A stretch of DNA of 64,000 nucleotides from Gammaproteobacteria bacterium (GCA_025355645.1 JANXZG010000072.1:62001-126000); one strand, 5' to 3'. Numbered from the stretch's first letter, positions 8,666 through 18,174 are shown. Notes: generated by a model from the sequence alone, not told the origin. Numbers and translations are program-made.

Positions 8666-10251
8666 CAGAGAAATTGAGCGGATTCTCCCGCCGCGACCTG
8701 TTGGCCATGGTCGGCAAGGTGGCGGGCGGCGCGGCCATGTACCAGGCCATGAGCAGCCTGGGGCTTGCGCAGGAATCGAACTACACCGGGCCGATCAAAT
8801 TGCAGGGCGCACCCATGGGTGCGTCGGTATTGATCCTGGGTGCCGGCATTGCGGGACTGGTCGCAGCGCTCGAGCTGCGCCAGGCGGGTTATCGCGTGCA
8901 GGTCCTCGAGTACAACCCGGTGGCGGGCGGGCGCTGCTGGACACTGCGCGGCGGCGACGAATACACCGAGCTTGGCGGTTTTCGCCAGCAATGCGGATTT
9001 GACAAGGGACAGTACGTCAATCCGGGACCCTGGCGCATTCCCTATCATCATCACGCGATGCTCGATTACTGCAAGCGCCTCGGGGTCACGCTCGAGCCGT
9101 TTGTGCAGATCAACTACAACGCCTATTTGCACTCGAGCAAGGCATACCAAGGCAAGCCGCAGCGCTTTCGTGAGGTCCAGTCGGACTACCAGGGCCACAT
9201 CGCTGAACTGTTCGCTAAGTGCGTGCGCAGCGAGCAGCTGGATGCAGCGCTGACCAAGGAGGACCTGGAGCGCCTGCTCGAGTCCTTGAAGAACTGGGGC
9301 GCGCTCGATGGTGAGTACCGCTATAGAAAGAGTGGCCAGAGCAGTTCGCACCGCGGTTACGATGTGGATGACGGCGGCGGGCTTGCGCCCGCCGGCGAGC
9401 TATCGCAGCCGCTCGAGTTTGCCGAGTTGCTGCAGTCGCGGCTTTGGACAGGCATCGCCGCCGGACAGGGATATCACCTGCATCCGGCGATTTTCCAGCC
9501 CGTAGGCGGTATGGATAACATCGCGCAGGCCTTTGCGCGCGAGGTCGGCTCCCTGATCCGCTACAACACGCGTGTCTTCAAGATCGACCAGAATGACAAG
9601 GGCGTCACGGTCAATTACACCAATCGTCGCGATGGCTCCTCGGGCAGTGCCAAGGCCGACTGGTGCATCTGCACCTTGCCCGTCTCGATTCTGAGCCAGC
9701 TCGACCTGAATGTCTCGGCGAAGCTCAAGAGCGCGATCGATGCGCTGCCGTACCACGCGTCCCTGAAAGCAGGCCTGCAGTTCAAGCGCCGCTTCTGGGA
9801 AGAGGACGAACGGATCTATGGAGGGATCACGTATACCGACCTGCCGCTATCGACGATTGCGTACCCGAACCACGGCTGCAATATGGGCGGCAAGGGAGTC
9901 CTGCTCGGTGCCTATATGTTTGGCGGTAATGCGTACAAGTACTCGGCGATGGACCCGGCGCAGCGCCTGCAGGAAATTGTCGCGATGGGCGCGCAGATCC
10001 ATCCGCAGTACCCGGCGGAGTTCGAGAATGGCATTACCGTCGGCTGGCACCGCGTGCCCTGGGCAAACGGCTGCTTCGGCGCATGGACCTCGCAAAAGCG
10101 CGCCCAGTATTACGATGACATGTGCCAGATGGACGGGCGCATAGTGCTGGCCGGCGAACATGTGTCGCGAATACCGGCCTGGCAGGAGGGTGCGGCACTC
10201 TCGGCGCTCGATGTGTGCGAGCGGCTGCATCGGCGCGCACTGGCCGCATAG
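8662..10251 (+). CDS. Tat-exported FAD-dependent amine oxidase/dehydrogenase
   Basis: 529 residues; GTG start in a four-base overlap with the OPT gene. A twin-arginine signal (GFSRRDLLAMVG, R10-R11) precedes a Rossmann FAD site, LILGAGIAGLVAALELRQAG (GAGIAG at 60-65), then YNPVAGGRCWTLRGG. The C-terminal ILVLAGEHVS-like segment and IPAWQEGAALSALDV complete the flavin amine oxidase fold. Periplasmic location plus the cytochrome c gene 15 bases downstream suggests a dehydrogenase that passes electrons to the cytochrome, as known for the nicotine enzyme NicA2 and CycN, rather than to oxygen (inference). An L-amino acid oxidase-type role is the main alternative. Confidence 0.87.
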   Translation: MTEKLSGFSRRDLLAMVGKVAGGAAMYQAMSSLGLAQESNYTGPIKLQGAPMGASVLILGAGIAGLVAALELRQAGYRVQVLEYNPVAGGRCWTLRGGDEYTELGGFRQQCGFDKGQYVNPGPWRIPYHHHAMLDYCKRLGVTLEPFVQINYNAYLHSSKAYQGKPQRFREVQSDYQGHIAELFAKCVRSEQLDAALTKEDLERLLESLKNWGALDGEYRYRKSGQSSSHRGYDVDDGGGLAPAGELSQPLEFAELLQSRLWTGIAAGQGYHLHPAIFQPVGGMDNIAQAFAREVGSLIRYNTRVFKIDQNDKGVTVNYTNRRDGSSGSAKADWCICTLPVSILSQLDLNVSAKLKSAIDALPYHASLKAGLQFKRRFWEEDERIYGGITYTDLPLSTIAYPNHGCNMGGKGVLLGAYMFGGNAYKYSAMDPAQRLQEIVAMGAQIHPQYPAEFENGITVGWHRVPWANGCFGAWTSQKRAQYYDDMCQMDGRIVLAGEHVSRIPAWQEGAALSALDVCERLHRRALAA

Positions 10252-10266
10252 TAATAGGGGAAAGCG

Positions 10267-10722
10267 ATGAGCCATACTAGTCGACACATCCTGGTAGTCA
10301 TGGCGCTTGCGCTCGCCCCGGCGCCGTTCGCGGGTAGTGCCGCGGATGCACAGGGTGGGGCGTCCGCAAGCACCCGCCAGCTCAATCCAAACGTGGACGT
10401 ACCGGAGTTTCCCTCGCTGTCGAGCGAGACGGACGGAAAAAAACTGTTTGAGACGATCTGCCAGGGTTGCCACATGCCGGATGCGAAAGGCGCCAAGGGC
10501 GCCGGCATGTACCCGGCACTCGCCGCGAACCCGAAGCTGGTCGCGCCTGCCTATCCGCTGTTCGTCGTGCTGAACGGCCTGCGTGGAATGCCCAACATCG
10601 GCAAGGCACTGACCGACGCGCAAGTCGCTGCGATGGTTAATTATGTGATCACGCATTTTGGCAATTCCGCGCCGGCGCAGACGACCGCTGAAGAGGTCAA
10701 GGCGGCACGCGCGAGTCAGTAG
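10267..10722 (+). CDS. Periplasmic monoheme cytochrome c (partner of the amine oxidase)
   Basis: 151 residues with a signal peptide of about 28 residues ending GSAADAQ. One heme attachment site, CQGCH (C65, C68, H69), with M108 in GLRGMPNIG as the probable sixth ligand, marks a class I cytochrome c. GGGG at 10257-10260 precedes the ATG at 10267. Its close placement behind the Tat-exported flavin amine oxidase points to direct electron transfer from that enzyme to the respiratory chain. It is distinct from the two cytochromes at 23.9-24.9 kb. Confidence 0.9.
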   Translation: MSHTSRHILVVMALALAPAPFAGSAADAQGGASASTRQLNPNVDVPEFPSLSSETDGKKLFETICQGCHMPDAKGAKGAGMYPALAANPKLVAPAYPLFVVLNGLRGMPNIGKALTDAQVAAMVNYVITHFGNSAPAQTTAEEVKAARASQ

Positions 10723-10731
10723 CGTACCCGC

Positions 10732-12147
10732 ATGCAGAAGACTTTCGCTGAACGCCTGATAGAAAAACGCTCGATCGACTATATTCCGATCGCGGAGCGT
10801 CACGGCAAAGTCTGGCACCTGTGGCCATGCTGGTTCTCCGGCGATGCGCACCTCGCGACCGTGGCCACCGGCGCGGTTGGGTTGCTGCTCGGCGGCAACC
10901 TGTTCTGGATGGCGATTGCGGTGGTGCTTGGCAGCGCGTTCGGGACGTTCTTCATGGCGTTTCACTCGACCCAGGGGCCACAGCTTGGCTTGCCGCAGAT
11001 GATCCAGTCGCGCCCGCAGTTCGGCTACATCGGCGCGCTGCTGGTCTGGGGCGTCGCGCTGGTTTCCTACATCGGCTTCAACGCGTTCAACCAGCTGCTT
11101 GCGGTGCAAACGGTGCAGTCCCTCTATAGCGGCGCATCGACGCCAACGATGCTGGCGTTCACTGCGGTGGCCCTCAGTTTTGCGATCGTAGGCTACGACA
11201 CCATCCACTTCGTGCAGCGCTGGGTCGCCTACGTGATGATCGTGGCGCTGCTGGTATTCACGATATCCGTGCTCACGCACATGCAGTTCACGCCTGCGCA
11301 GCTCGACGCGGGTGATTTTCGCAAGGTGCCTTTCCTCGCGCAGTTCTTCGCCGCAGCCGCCTACCAGATCTCCTGGTCCGTGTATGTCTCGGATTACTCG
11401 CGTTACCTGCCGCGCGATGTCGGGGTGGGCGAATCGTTCTGGTGGACCTACCTCGGCGCATTCGTAGGCGGAGCGTGGACCATGCTTGTCGGTACCATCG
11501 CCGCCGCGGCATTTCCGCTGCTGGGGATCGCGGCTGCGTTGCAGGCGGCGGCTGATGCGGTGCTACCGGGATTCGGCAAACCCTTGCTGGTCTGCTCCCT
11601 ACTCGGCCTCGTCACGATCACCTCGCTGAATTTCTACGGAGCCTCGCTGACGCTGCTGAGCGTGTTCGACTCGATCAAGCCGATCCGCCCGACCGTGACC
11701 AAGCGCATGCTGACATTGGTTTTTTCGGCGCTGGTGTCCGTGGGACTGGCGCTGGCGGCCTCGGACGATTTCTTCAAGGAGTTCGGTGAGTTCCTGGCGG
11801 TACTGCTCTATCTGTTTACGCCATGGACCGCGATCAACCTGGTCGATTTCTACATCGTCCGAAAGGGCCATTATTCGGTGCGCGAGATCTTCAACCCGCA
11901 CGGTATGTACGGCCGCTGGAACTGGCGCGGACTTGTCGCGTACGCAGTGGGCTTCTCCGCCATGATCCCGTTCTTCAGCACTGGCATTTATCGCGGCCCG
12001 GTGGCACGCGCCTTGGGCGGGGCTGATATCGCGATGCTGATCGGCCTGCCGGTTTCGGCGCTTGTCTACATCCTCGCCTGCCGCTCGATGGACCTGCAGG
12101 CGGACCGGCGCCAGGCCGCGGCTGCCGACGTGGGCCTCGATCCGTGA
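10732..12147 (+). CDS. NCS1-family nucleobase/hydantoin-type permease
   Basis: 471 residues with about twelve transmembrane segments. The N-terminal ERHGKVWHLWPCWFSGDA, GSAFGTFFMAFHSTQGPQLG and QMIQSRPQFGYIGA segments are diagnostic of the NCS1 (cytosine, allantoin, hydantoin, vitamin) cation symporters. SDYSRYLP in the middle is another family hallmark. Specificity cannot be read off. Together with an amidohydrolase this would fit a cyclic ureide or purine-like ligand, but the rest of the operon does not demand it. Ten bases follow the cytochrome stop; its end overlaps the MaoC start. Confidence 0.9.
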   Translation: MQKTFAERLIEKRSIDYIPIAERHGKVWHLWPCWFSGDAHLATVATGAVGLLLGGNLFWMAIAVVLGSAFGTFFMAFHSTQGPQLGLPQMIQSRPQFGYIGALLVWGVALVSYIGFNAFNQLLAVQTVQSLYSGASTPTMLAFTAVALSFAIVGYDTIHFVQRWVAYVMIVALLVFTISVLTHMQFTPAQLDAGDFRKVPFLAQFFAAAAYQISWSVYVSDYSRYLPRDVGVGESFWWTYLGAFVGGAWTMLVGTIAAAAFPLLGIAAALQAAADAVLPGFGKPLLVCSLLGLVTITSLNFYGASLTLLSVFDSIKPIRPTVTKRMLTLVFSALVSVGLALAASDDFFKEFGEFLAVLLYLFTPWTAINLVDFYIVRKGHYSVREIFNPHGMYGRWNWRGLVAYAVGFSAMIPFFSTGIYRGPVARALGGADIAMLIGLPVSALVYILACRSMDLQADRRQAAAADVGLDP

Positions 12148-12587
12148 ACTTGTACCTGGATGACCTGAAGCCCGGGGATCGGTTCACGAGCGCCTCGCAC
12201 CGAATGGAAGCGGCAGAAATCAAGGCGTTCGCGTTGCAGTTTGATCCGCAACCGTTTCACCTCGATGAAGCCGCGGGGCGCCAGTCGCTGTTTGGGGAAG
12301 TCGTTGCGAGCGGTTGGCATACAGCATCGGTAGCGATGCCCCGGATGGTCGATGGCGGCCTGCCGATTGCCGGCGGGATCATCGGCACTGGCGCGGATTT
12401 GTGCTGGCGATCGCCGGTGAGGGCGGGCGATGAGTTGCACGGCGTGTGCGAGATCCTTGAGGTCATGCCCTCCCGTTCCAACTCGAATCGCGGCTCGGTG
12501 CGAATCGTGTGCAGCACGCTGAACCAGCGCGGCGAGGCGGTGACGACTGCCGAGATGCGTGTGATCGTGTGCAGGCGAGGGTCATGA
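12144..12587 (+). CDS. MaoC-like hot-dog dehydratase
   Basis: 147 residues, GTG start in a GTGA overlap with the permease stop. The R-hydratase motif is recognisable as FDPQPFHLDEAAGRQSLFGE followed by VVASGWHTASVA, with the catalytic Asp and His in the D-x-x-P-x-H arrangement. Enzymes of this fold hydrate enoyl-CoA esters in the cytoplasm. A link to polyhydroxyalkanoate precursors (phaR is in the same window) or to a late step of the operon's catabolism are both possible. Confidence 0.85.
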   Translation: MNLYLDDLKPGDRFTSASHRMEAAEIKAFALQFDPQPFHLDEAAGRQSLFGEVVASGWHTASVAMPRMVDGGLPIAGGIIGTGADLCWRSPVRAGDELHGVCEILEVMPSRSNSNRGSVRIVCSTLNQRGEAVTTAEMRVIVCRRGS

Positions 12588-13138
12588 TCCTGGCGTTCCT
12601 GCCTTTCCTGATCTCCATGTCATTCACGCCGGGCCCCAACAACATCATGGCGGCAAGCTCGGGCGTCAACTTTGGCTTTCGCGCGACGATCCCGCTTATG
12701 CTGGGGGTCGCGTTGGGCGTCGCGGCCATGAGTTTGCTGATCGGATTCGGGCTGGGGCAGCTGTTTGTTGAGATGCCGCTTATCCATCAGGCCCTGAAGC
12801 TCGTCGGCACCGTTTACCTGCTCTATCTCGCCTGGCGCATTGGGACTGCGACGAGCATCGGCGCTGCGGCCCGCGTTATGCGTCCGCTAACCCTGCTGCA
12901 GGGCGCAGCATTCCAGTGCGTAAACATCGAGGGCTGGATTATCGCCGTCTCTGCGATCACGACTTATACGGTGCTCGATGCGAGTTTGCCGCTGCAAATA
13001 TGTCAAATGGCTGCGCTGAGCGCCTTTATGGCATGGGCGAGCGTGCTCTGCTGGACCCTGTTCGGGCAATGGCGACGGCAATTCCTGAACACCCCGGGTC
13101 GCCTTCGCGCGTCAATTATTCGATGGCCGTCCTTTTGA
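12584..13138 (+). CDS. LysE-family exporter with an apparent C-terminal frameshift
   Basis: 184 residues from the ATG at 12584 (ATGA overlap with MaoC). PFLISMSFTPGPNNIMAASS and the glycine-rich SGVNFGFRATIPLMLGVALG are the LysE/RhtB signature, with five membrane segments visible. The frame ends early with LRASIIRWPSF. The next forward frame continues as NYSMAVLLIMSIIPTV to a stop at 13188, which is the expected last helix: restoring one T near 13111 would read LRAFNYSMAVLLIMS. So one base appears to be missing. Either the exporter lacks its last helix or the assembly has an error. Function: efflux of amino acids or related metabolites. Confidence 0.82.
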   Translation: MILAFLPFLISMSFTPGPNNIMAASSGVNFGFRATIPLMLGVALGVAAMSLLIGFGLGQLFVEMPLIHQALKLVGTVYLLYLAWRIGTATSIGAAARVMRPLTLLQGAAFQCVNIEGWIIAVSAITTYTVLDASLPLQICQMAALSAFMAWASVLCWTLFGQWRRQFLNTPGRLRASIIRWPSF

Positions 13139-13188
13139 TTATGTCAATTATCCCGACCGTGGTACCAGGCTCTAGGCACTGTTGTTGA

Positions 13189-13478
13189 AGAACCACTGCG
13201 GATGTCACCCCTAACCAATTGAACGATAAGTACTTTTACGTAATTACCCTGCCATTTGCATCCCATGGTCCGTGACCGCAAGTGTTGCAATCTAGCAACA
13301 AAATATGCGTCCCTTTGGGGAATCCCGTGATTTCGCATGGGCTATATCAGCCATATTGTTGTTGCAGAGAGACACAATAGTGTGAGATAAATCCGCTACC
13401 AAACCAGAACAAGTTTAGGGACGTGCGGTTTTTTTTGGTTTCCGGCATTAGACAAACTAACCAAACAGAGGGTTACTG
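13189..13478. promoter_or_regulatory. Intergenic region upstream of the TonB receptor with a dyad operator candidate
   Basis: 290 AT-richer bases contain no convincing ORF. A perfect dyad TGTTGC-N6-GCAACA lies at 13283-13300, and another TTGTTGC occurs near 13353. TTGCAG followed after 18 bases by GATAAA (about 13358-13387) is a weak promoter candidate. A stretch of eight T near 13430 precedes GAGGG at 13469, the ribosome binding site for the ATG at 13479. The region separates the receptor from the upstream operon, so the receptor probably has its own regulated promoter. Confidence 0.4.
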
Positions 13479-16079
13479 ATGAATAAGTTGTTAAAAGGCG
13501 CCATTCCGATTGGCTCACTCCTCGCGGTGATGAACACGGGCGCTGTCCTCGCGGCCGCTGCGGACGCCGGAACGGGTGATGCCATCGACGAAGTGATTGT
13601 CACAGGTACCCGCGAACAGGGTATCAAGGCAGTCGACAGTGCCGCACCCATCCAAGTCGTCAGCGCAGAGGCCCTGAAAGCCTCCGGCGCCCCGGATTTG
13701 ATGACGGCCCTTTCACAGGTTGTTCCCTCCCTGCAGATGGAAGCGTTCGGCTTCGACATGGCCGGCCAGACCCTGCAGGCACGACTTCGCGGCGTGAGCC
13801 CGAATGACGTGCTGGTGCTGATTAACGGCAAGCGCCGTCATACGACAGCGAATCTCGCGATTGACACCGGGTCGCCTTTTCAGGGCGGCGCGGGCGTTGA
13901 TCTCAATTTCATTCCTATTGATGCGATCGACCACGTCGAAGTACTGACCGAAGGCGCCGCGGCGCAATACGGCTCGGATGCCATCGCGGGTGTTATCAAT
14001 ATCATCCTGAAGAAGAACACCTCCGGCGGCAGCCTGGGCGCGACCTACGGCCAATACGGCAGCGGCGGCGGCAAGACTGAAGACGTCAGCGGCAATGCGG
14101 GACTTGAAGCGGGCCCTGGCGGGTATTTCAACATCACGGGCGACTTTCGTAGTCACGGTCATAGCGATACCGGTGCAGTGGATCCGCGCCTGTTCGGCCC
14201 GGCGGCTGCCGGCTACGCCTATCCGAACTCAAATGTCGTCAACGTACCTGGGTATCCGAACCTGAACCTGATTCAGGGCGATGCGGCCGTTCAGGCCAAG
14301 CTCGTATCAGTCAACGCGGGCTGGGATTTTGATGGCGGTATCGGCCTGTATTTTGTGGCGACTTATGGGCACAAGAACGCGGCGTCCTACGAAAACTACC
14401 GCATGCCGAACAAGGTCCACTTCACGGATCCCGTCACCGGCGTTACGACCTATCCCGATCCGCTGGGTTTTAATCCGCAGGAAGCAAATTCCGAGGACGA
14501 TTTCCAGTTGACGGCCGGTATCAAGGGTGCGGTCGCTGGGTGGGACTGGGACCTGAGCTCCGGCTTCGGTGGTGATCGCGACAATCTGTCGACGCTGTCC
14601 ACGGTCAATACTGGCTACTACAGTAGTACTGGCAATGCGTCCGCCGCCGCCCTCGGCGATATCTACGACGGTTACCTGCAGGCGACGCAGTGGACGACGA
14701 CTCTCGATTTCCGACACGGCTTTGATGTCGGCATGGCCGGTCCGATGAACCTGGCGTTCGGCATCGAGCACCGCCGCGACACCTACACGATCGGCAGCGG
14801 TCCGCCGATCTCCTACATCGACGGCGGCGCGTCATCCTATCCCGGCTTCACGCCGCTGGACGCGAATTCCAACGCGCGCACCAACGACGCCGGGTATATC
14901 GATCTGGCCGCGAAGCCGGTTGACGCCCTGCAATTGGATGCTGCCGTGCGCTTCGAGCACTACAGCGACTTCGGCAGCGCAACGGTCGGTAAGATCACGG
15001 CGCGGTATGACTTCTCACCGCAATTTGCGCTGCGCGGCACGATCAACAATGGTTTCCGTGCGCCAACGCTCGCCGAGGAGTTCTACTCATCGACGAACGT
15101 CGGTCCGTCGACGGCCTTCGTGCAGTTGCCGCCGAACTCCCCAGCCGGCAAATTGCTGGGCCTCGGCAACGGACTGCAGCCCGAGAAATCGGTTGACATC
15201 AGCATAGGATTCGTCTGGCGCCCGGTCGATCACATGAGCGTTACGCTGGATGCATACCAGATCTCGATCGACAACCGCATTGTCGGCAGCGGCAACGTCA
15301 CGGGCCAAAACGTTTCCAACAACTTCCTATCTTGTTTGAATAACCCTGCGGCATTCCCGCCGAGCAAGACGGCTGCGTTCCCGGGTGTCAGCGCCGCCAT
15401 CGCAGCCTATGCGAAGGGCCAGAATGTCATCGATCCGCAGGTTATCCAGTGCGGTCAGTACGGCATTGCGGTTTTCGCGAACGGCATCGATACCAAGACC
15501 GATGGCGCGGACCTCGTGTTCAATTTCCCGTACGACTACAGCATCGGCAAGATCAACTGGTCGATCGCCGCCACGTACAACAAGACGCAAATCACGAAGT
15601 ACGCCTCCTCACCAGCCGCGCTCGGTGGCATACCGCTGTATGACGTTGAAGCGTACTCGGAGCTGACCACGGCAAGCCCGAAATACGTGGTCAACCTCGG
15701 CGCGGACCTGATCATGGAGAGGATGTCAATCAACCTGTCCGAGAAGATCTACGGGCCGTCCTCGGATTTTGAGAATGATGACGGTGACAATGGCACACCG
15801 CAAGCCCCAACCTGCCCAGGCGGCCTGTGCTACTTCCAGGACCATATCGGGGTGCATGCGATCACGAACCTGGATGTCGGCTTCCAGTTCACGGATCACC
15901 TGAAACTGTCGGTGGGCGCGCAGAACTTGTTCAATATCTTCCCGAACAAGCTAAGCCGGGATATCCTCACGCGTGAGAACGCTGCCTCCGACAATGCGGC
16001 TGTCGGGCAGTACCCGCTCTTTTCGCCATTCGGCGAGAACGGTGGCTTCTACTACGTGAAGGCCTTGTATAAGTTCTAA
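13479..16079 (+). CDS. TonB-dependent outer-membrane receptor
   Basis: 866 residues. A signal peptide of about 26 residues ends VLAA. The TonB box appears as DEVIVTGTREQ, then the plug domain (APIQVVSAEALKASGAPDLM, LRGVSPNDVLVLINGKRRHT, AAQYGSDAIAGVINIILKK) and a 22-strand-type barrel ending in the aromatic GGFYYVKALYKF. Full length. FRAPTLAEEFYSSTNVGPS and LTPEKS-like segments are usual in the barrel. It actively imports a substrate too large for porins. Located after the putative catabolic operon and before an MFS transporter, it is the likely outer-membrane gate for that compound, but a siderophore or cobalamin role cannot be excluded. Confidence 0.92.
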   Translation: MNKLLKGAIPIGSLLAVMNTGAVLAAAADAGTGDAIDEVIVTGTREQGIKAVDSAAPIQVVSAEALKASGAPDLMTALSQVVPSLQMEAFGFDMAGQTLQARLRGVSPNDVLVLINGKRRHTTANLAIDTGSPFQGGAGVDLNFIPIDAIDHVEVLTEGAAAQYGSDAIAGVINIILKKNTSGGSLGATYGQYGSGGGKTEDVSGNAGLEAGPGGYFNITGDFRSHGHSDTGAVDPRLFGPAAAGYAYPNSNVVNVPGYPNLNLIQGDAAVQAKLVSVNAGWDFDGGIGLYFVATYGHKNAASYENYRMPNKVHFTDPVTGVTTYPDPLGFNPQEANSEDDFQLTAGIKGAVAGWDWDLSSGFGGDRDNLSTLSTVNTGYYSSTGNASAAALGDIYDGYLQATQWTTTLDFRHGFDVGMAGPMNLAFGIEHRRDTYTIGSGPPISYIDGGASSYPGFTPLDANSNARTNDAGYIDLAAKPVDALQLDAAVRFEHYSDFGSATVGKITARYDFSPQFALRGTINNGFRAPTLAEEFYSSTNVGPSTAFVQLPPNSPAGKLLGLGNGLQPEKSVDISIGFVWRPVDHMSVTLDAYQISIDNRIVGSGNVTGQNVSNNFLSCLNNPAAFPPSKTAAFPGVSAAIAAYAKGQNVIDPQVIQCGQYGIAVFANGIDTKTDGADLVFNFPYDYSIGKINWSIAATYNKTQITKYASSPAALGGIPLYDVEAYSELTTASPKYVVNLGADLIMERMSINLSEKIYGPSSDFENDDGDNGTPQAPTCPGGLCYFQDHIGVHAITNLDVGFQFTDHLKLSVGAQNLFNIFPNKLSRDILTRENAASDNAAVGQYPLFSPFGENGGFYYVKALYKF

Positions 16080-16110
16080 GCGACGCGAGTCGGTCGGACT
16101 GTAACTGGAA

Positions 16111-16143
16111 GGGCGGCTGGGGTGATTCCCGCCGCCCTTTTTT
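16111..16143 (+). terminator. Rho-independent terminator after the TonB receptor
   Basis: GGGCGGC at 16111-16117 pairs with GCCGCCC at 16131-16137; an inner GGG/CCC extends the stem, and six T follow at 16138-16143. It lies 32 bases after the receptor stop and before the MFS gene. Confidence 0.9.
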
Positions 16144-16168
16144 ATTGCGCGCCCGGTAGGATGTAGCC

Positions 16169-17395
16169 ATGGACGTCCTTGATAGCGCCGCGCCTGCGAA
16201 GAGCCTCGTCGCACCGAGCCGTTTCCTGTGGATCGTGCTGCCGTATGCCACCTGCATAACGTTTACGACCAACGGGCCGCTATCGTACCTGCTGCGCGAT
16301 GCCGGGATGTCGGTGGGCGATGTCGCCAATGCGATCGCGCTGCTCGGCATTCCCTCATCAATCTATTTCCTGTGGAGCCCGCTCGCGGACCTGTGGATGG
16401 CGCGGCGCTCCTGGTACCTGCTGTCAACGTTCGCCGCGGGTGCGGCGCTCGTCGGCGGTGCCGTGACACTGGGGCGAGATTCCCAGGTGGCCGTGTGGGA
16501 ATTCTTCGGGGCCATGATTTTTTGCATGCTGATTTCCTCATCCTACGGCGGGCTGATGGCCTCGATGCTCGCGCCAGCGAATCGTACGCGCGCGGCTGCC
16601 TGGGCACAGGCCAGTAACCTGGGGGGCGGGGCGATCCTCTCCGCCGGCATTCTGTTCGTCGCGCAGAACTCCTACGGAGCCATCTGGGGACTGGTCGGCG
16701 CGGCGGCCATCATCGTGCCTGCGATCAGTATCGTGGGCCTTCAGGAGCCGGCGCGCGCACCCAGTCCGGGCTTCCTCGTGCACTGGCGCCAAGTGGGGAG
16801 GGAGCTGCGCGAGACCTGCCTGACCCCTAAGAATTTTTTCGGTCTCTTGCTGCTGATTGCGCCGCCCGGTGCGGGCGCGCTGATCGGCCTATTGCCGGCG
16901 ATAGCGCGGGATTACGGCGTGGGCGGTTTTGATGTGTTGTGGATTAACCTGCTGGGCGGCGGCTTGCTGATGGCTGCGGGCTGCATGGCCGGCGGCTGGG
17001 TGCCGCGATTCGATCGGCGCATTGCCTACGCGCTCGCCGGTGCGCTGAATGCGATCCCGGCATTTTTCCTCGCGTTCGCGCCGCCCACCTATCCGGTTTA
17101 CATGGTCGGTACCATCGTGTACCTGTTCACGATCGGCCTGACCTCGACGCTGTCGATGGACCTGGTGCTCGATGTGGTGGGCGCGGCCGGACGCAGCGGC
17201 AGCATGCGCTACTCAATCCTGAGCGCGCTATCCTACATCCCGATCGCCTACATGACCTGGCTCGAGGGACTGGCATCGAACACCTACGGCTTTCGCGGAG
17301 TGCCGTTCGTCGAGGCGCTCTCTTCGCTGTTCGACCTGCCGCTGATCCTGGTCTGGGTCCTGTGGCGCCGCCGGATTGCGCGCCAGGCGCTCTAA
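16169..17395 (+). CDS. Major facilitator superfamily transporter
   Basis: 408 residues with twelve predicted membrane helices and a central hydrophilic loop near 185-215. [20 protein letters not shown] is the loop 2-3 region of MFS proteins of the AmpG/acetyl-CoA-transporter type. The gene starts 25 bases after the receptor terminator and ends in a four-base convergent overlap with the ABC permease. Substrate unknown; being next to the TonB receptor suggests it moves the same compound or a product across the inner membrane. Confidence 0.85.
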   Translation: MDVLDSAAPAKSLVAPSRFLWIVLPYATCITFTTNGPLSYLLRDAGMSVGDVANAIALLGIPSSIYFLWSPLADLWMARRSWYLLSTFAAGAALVGGAVTLGRDSQVAVWEFFGAMIFCMLISSSYGGLMASMLAPANRTRAAAWAQASNLGGGAILSAGILFVAQNSYGAIWGLVGAAAIIVPAISIVGLQEPARAPSPGFLVHWRQVGRELRETCLTPKNFFGLLLLIAPPGAGALIGLLPAIARDYGVGGFDVLWINLLGGGLLMAAGCMAGGWVPRFDRRIAYALAGALNAIPAFFLAFAPPTYPVYMVGTIVYLFTIGLTSTLSMDLVLDVVGAAGRSGSMRYSILSALSYIPIAYMTWLEGLASNTYGFRGVPFVEALSSLFDLPLILVWVLWRRRIARQAL

Positions 17396-18174
17396 TTCTT
17401 GAGCCGGTAGCCGGTGCGGAAGATCCAGCTGACCGTGCCTACGCACAGCGCGAATGCGCCCAGCATCACGGTCGCGCTGGTGGCCACGCTGACATCGGCA
17501 ATGCCATAGAAGCTCCAACGAAAGCCGCTGATCAAATACACGATCGGGTTGAACAGGCTGAACGAGCGCCATATCGGCGGCAGAATATTGATCGGATAGA
17601 ACGCGCCGCCGAGGAACGTCAGCGGGGTCAGGATCAGCATCGGCACGAACGACAGTTGTTCCCATCCCGTGGCCCAGATGCCGAGGATGAATCCAAACAG
17701 GCTGAAGGTCGCCGCGGTCAGCACCAGGAAGGCGAGCATGATCAGCGGGTGCAGGATCGTCAGTGGCGTGAACAGCGATGCGGTCGCCAGGATAATCAGC
17801 CCGAGGATGATGGATTTTGACGCCGCGGCGCCGACATAACCCAGGATAATCTCCGCGGGCGAGATGGGCGCCGACAGAAGTTCGTAGATGGTGCCGGTAA
17901 ATTTTGGAAAATAGATGCCGAAGGATGCGTTCGACATGCTTTCGGTGAACAGCGTCAGCATGATCAGCCCGGGCACGATGAACGCGCCGTACTGAACGCC
18001 GCTGGTACTTTGCATGCGTGATCCGATCGCCGCGCCAAATACGATGAAGTAAAGCGATGTCGTCAACACGGGGGTCAGCAGGCTTTGCACCAGCGTGCGC
18101 GCGGCGCGCGCAATCTCGAACCGGTAGATCGCCCAGACGCCGTGGCGGTTGAAACGAGAAACCTCGAAGTTCAC
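17392..18174 (-). CDS. ABC-2 type transporter permease (YadH-like)
   Basis: 260 residues with six membrane segments. Recognised by [20 protein letters not shown], the [20 protein letters not shown] region and [20 protein letters not shown], the ABC-2 permease signature found in YadH and NodJ proteins. It is the membrane half of an exporter with the ATPase encoded just upstream; the two genes overlap by four bases. Substrate unknown; YadGH-type systems are linked to envelope or drug export. Confidence 0.88.
   Translation of the reverse strand: MNFEVSRFNRHGVWAIYRFEIARAARTLVQSLLTPVLTTSLYFIVFGAAIGSRMQSTSGVQYGAFIVPGLIMLTLFTESMSNASFGIYFPKFTGTIYELLSAPISPAEIILGYVGAAASKSIILGLIILATASLFTPLTILHPLIMLAFLVLTAATFSLFGFILGIWATGWEQLSFVPMLILTPLTFLGGAFYPINILPPIWRSFSLFNPIVYLISGFRWSFYGIADVSVATSATVMLGAFALCVGTVSWIFRTGYRLKN

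Noticed and set aside
9847..11280. A 477-codon minus-strand frame across the amine oxidase, cytochrome and permease genes
   Set aside because: Arg/His/Gln-rich composition typical of antisense frames; the three forward genes have clear motifs.
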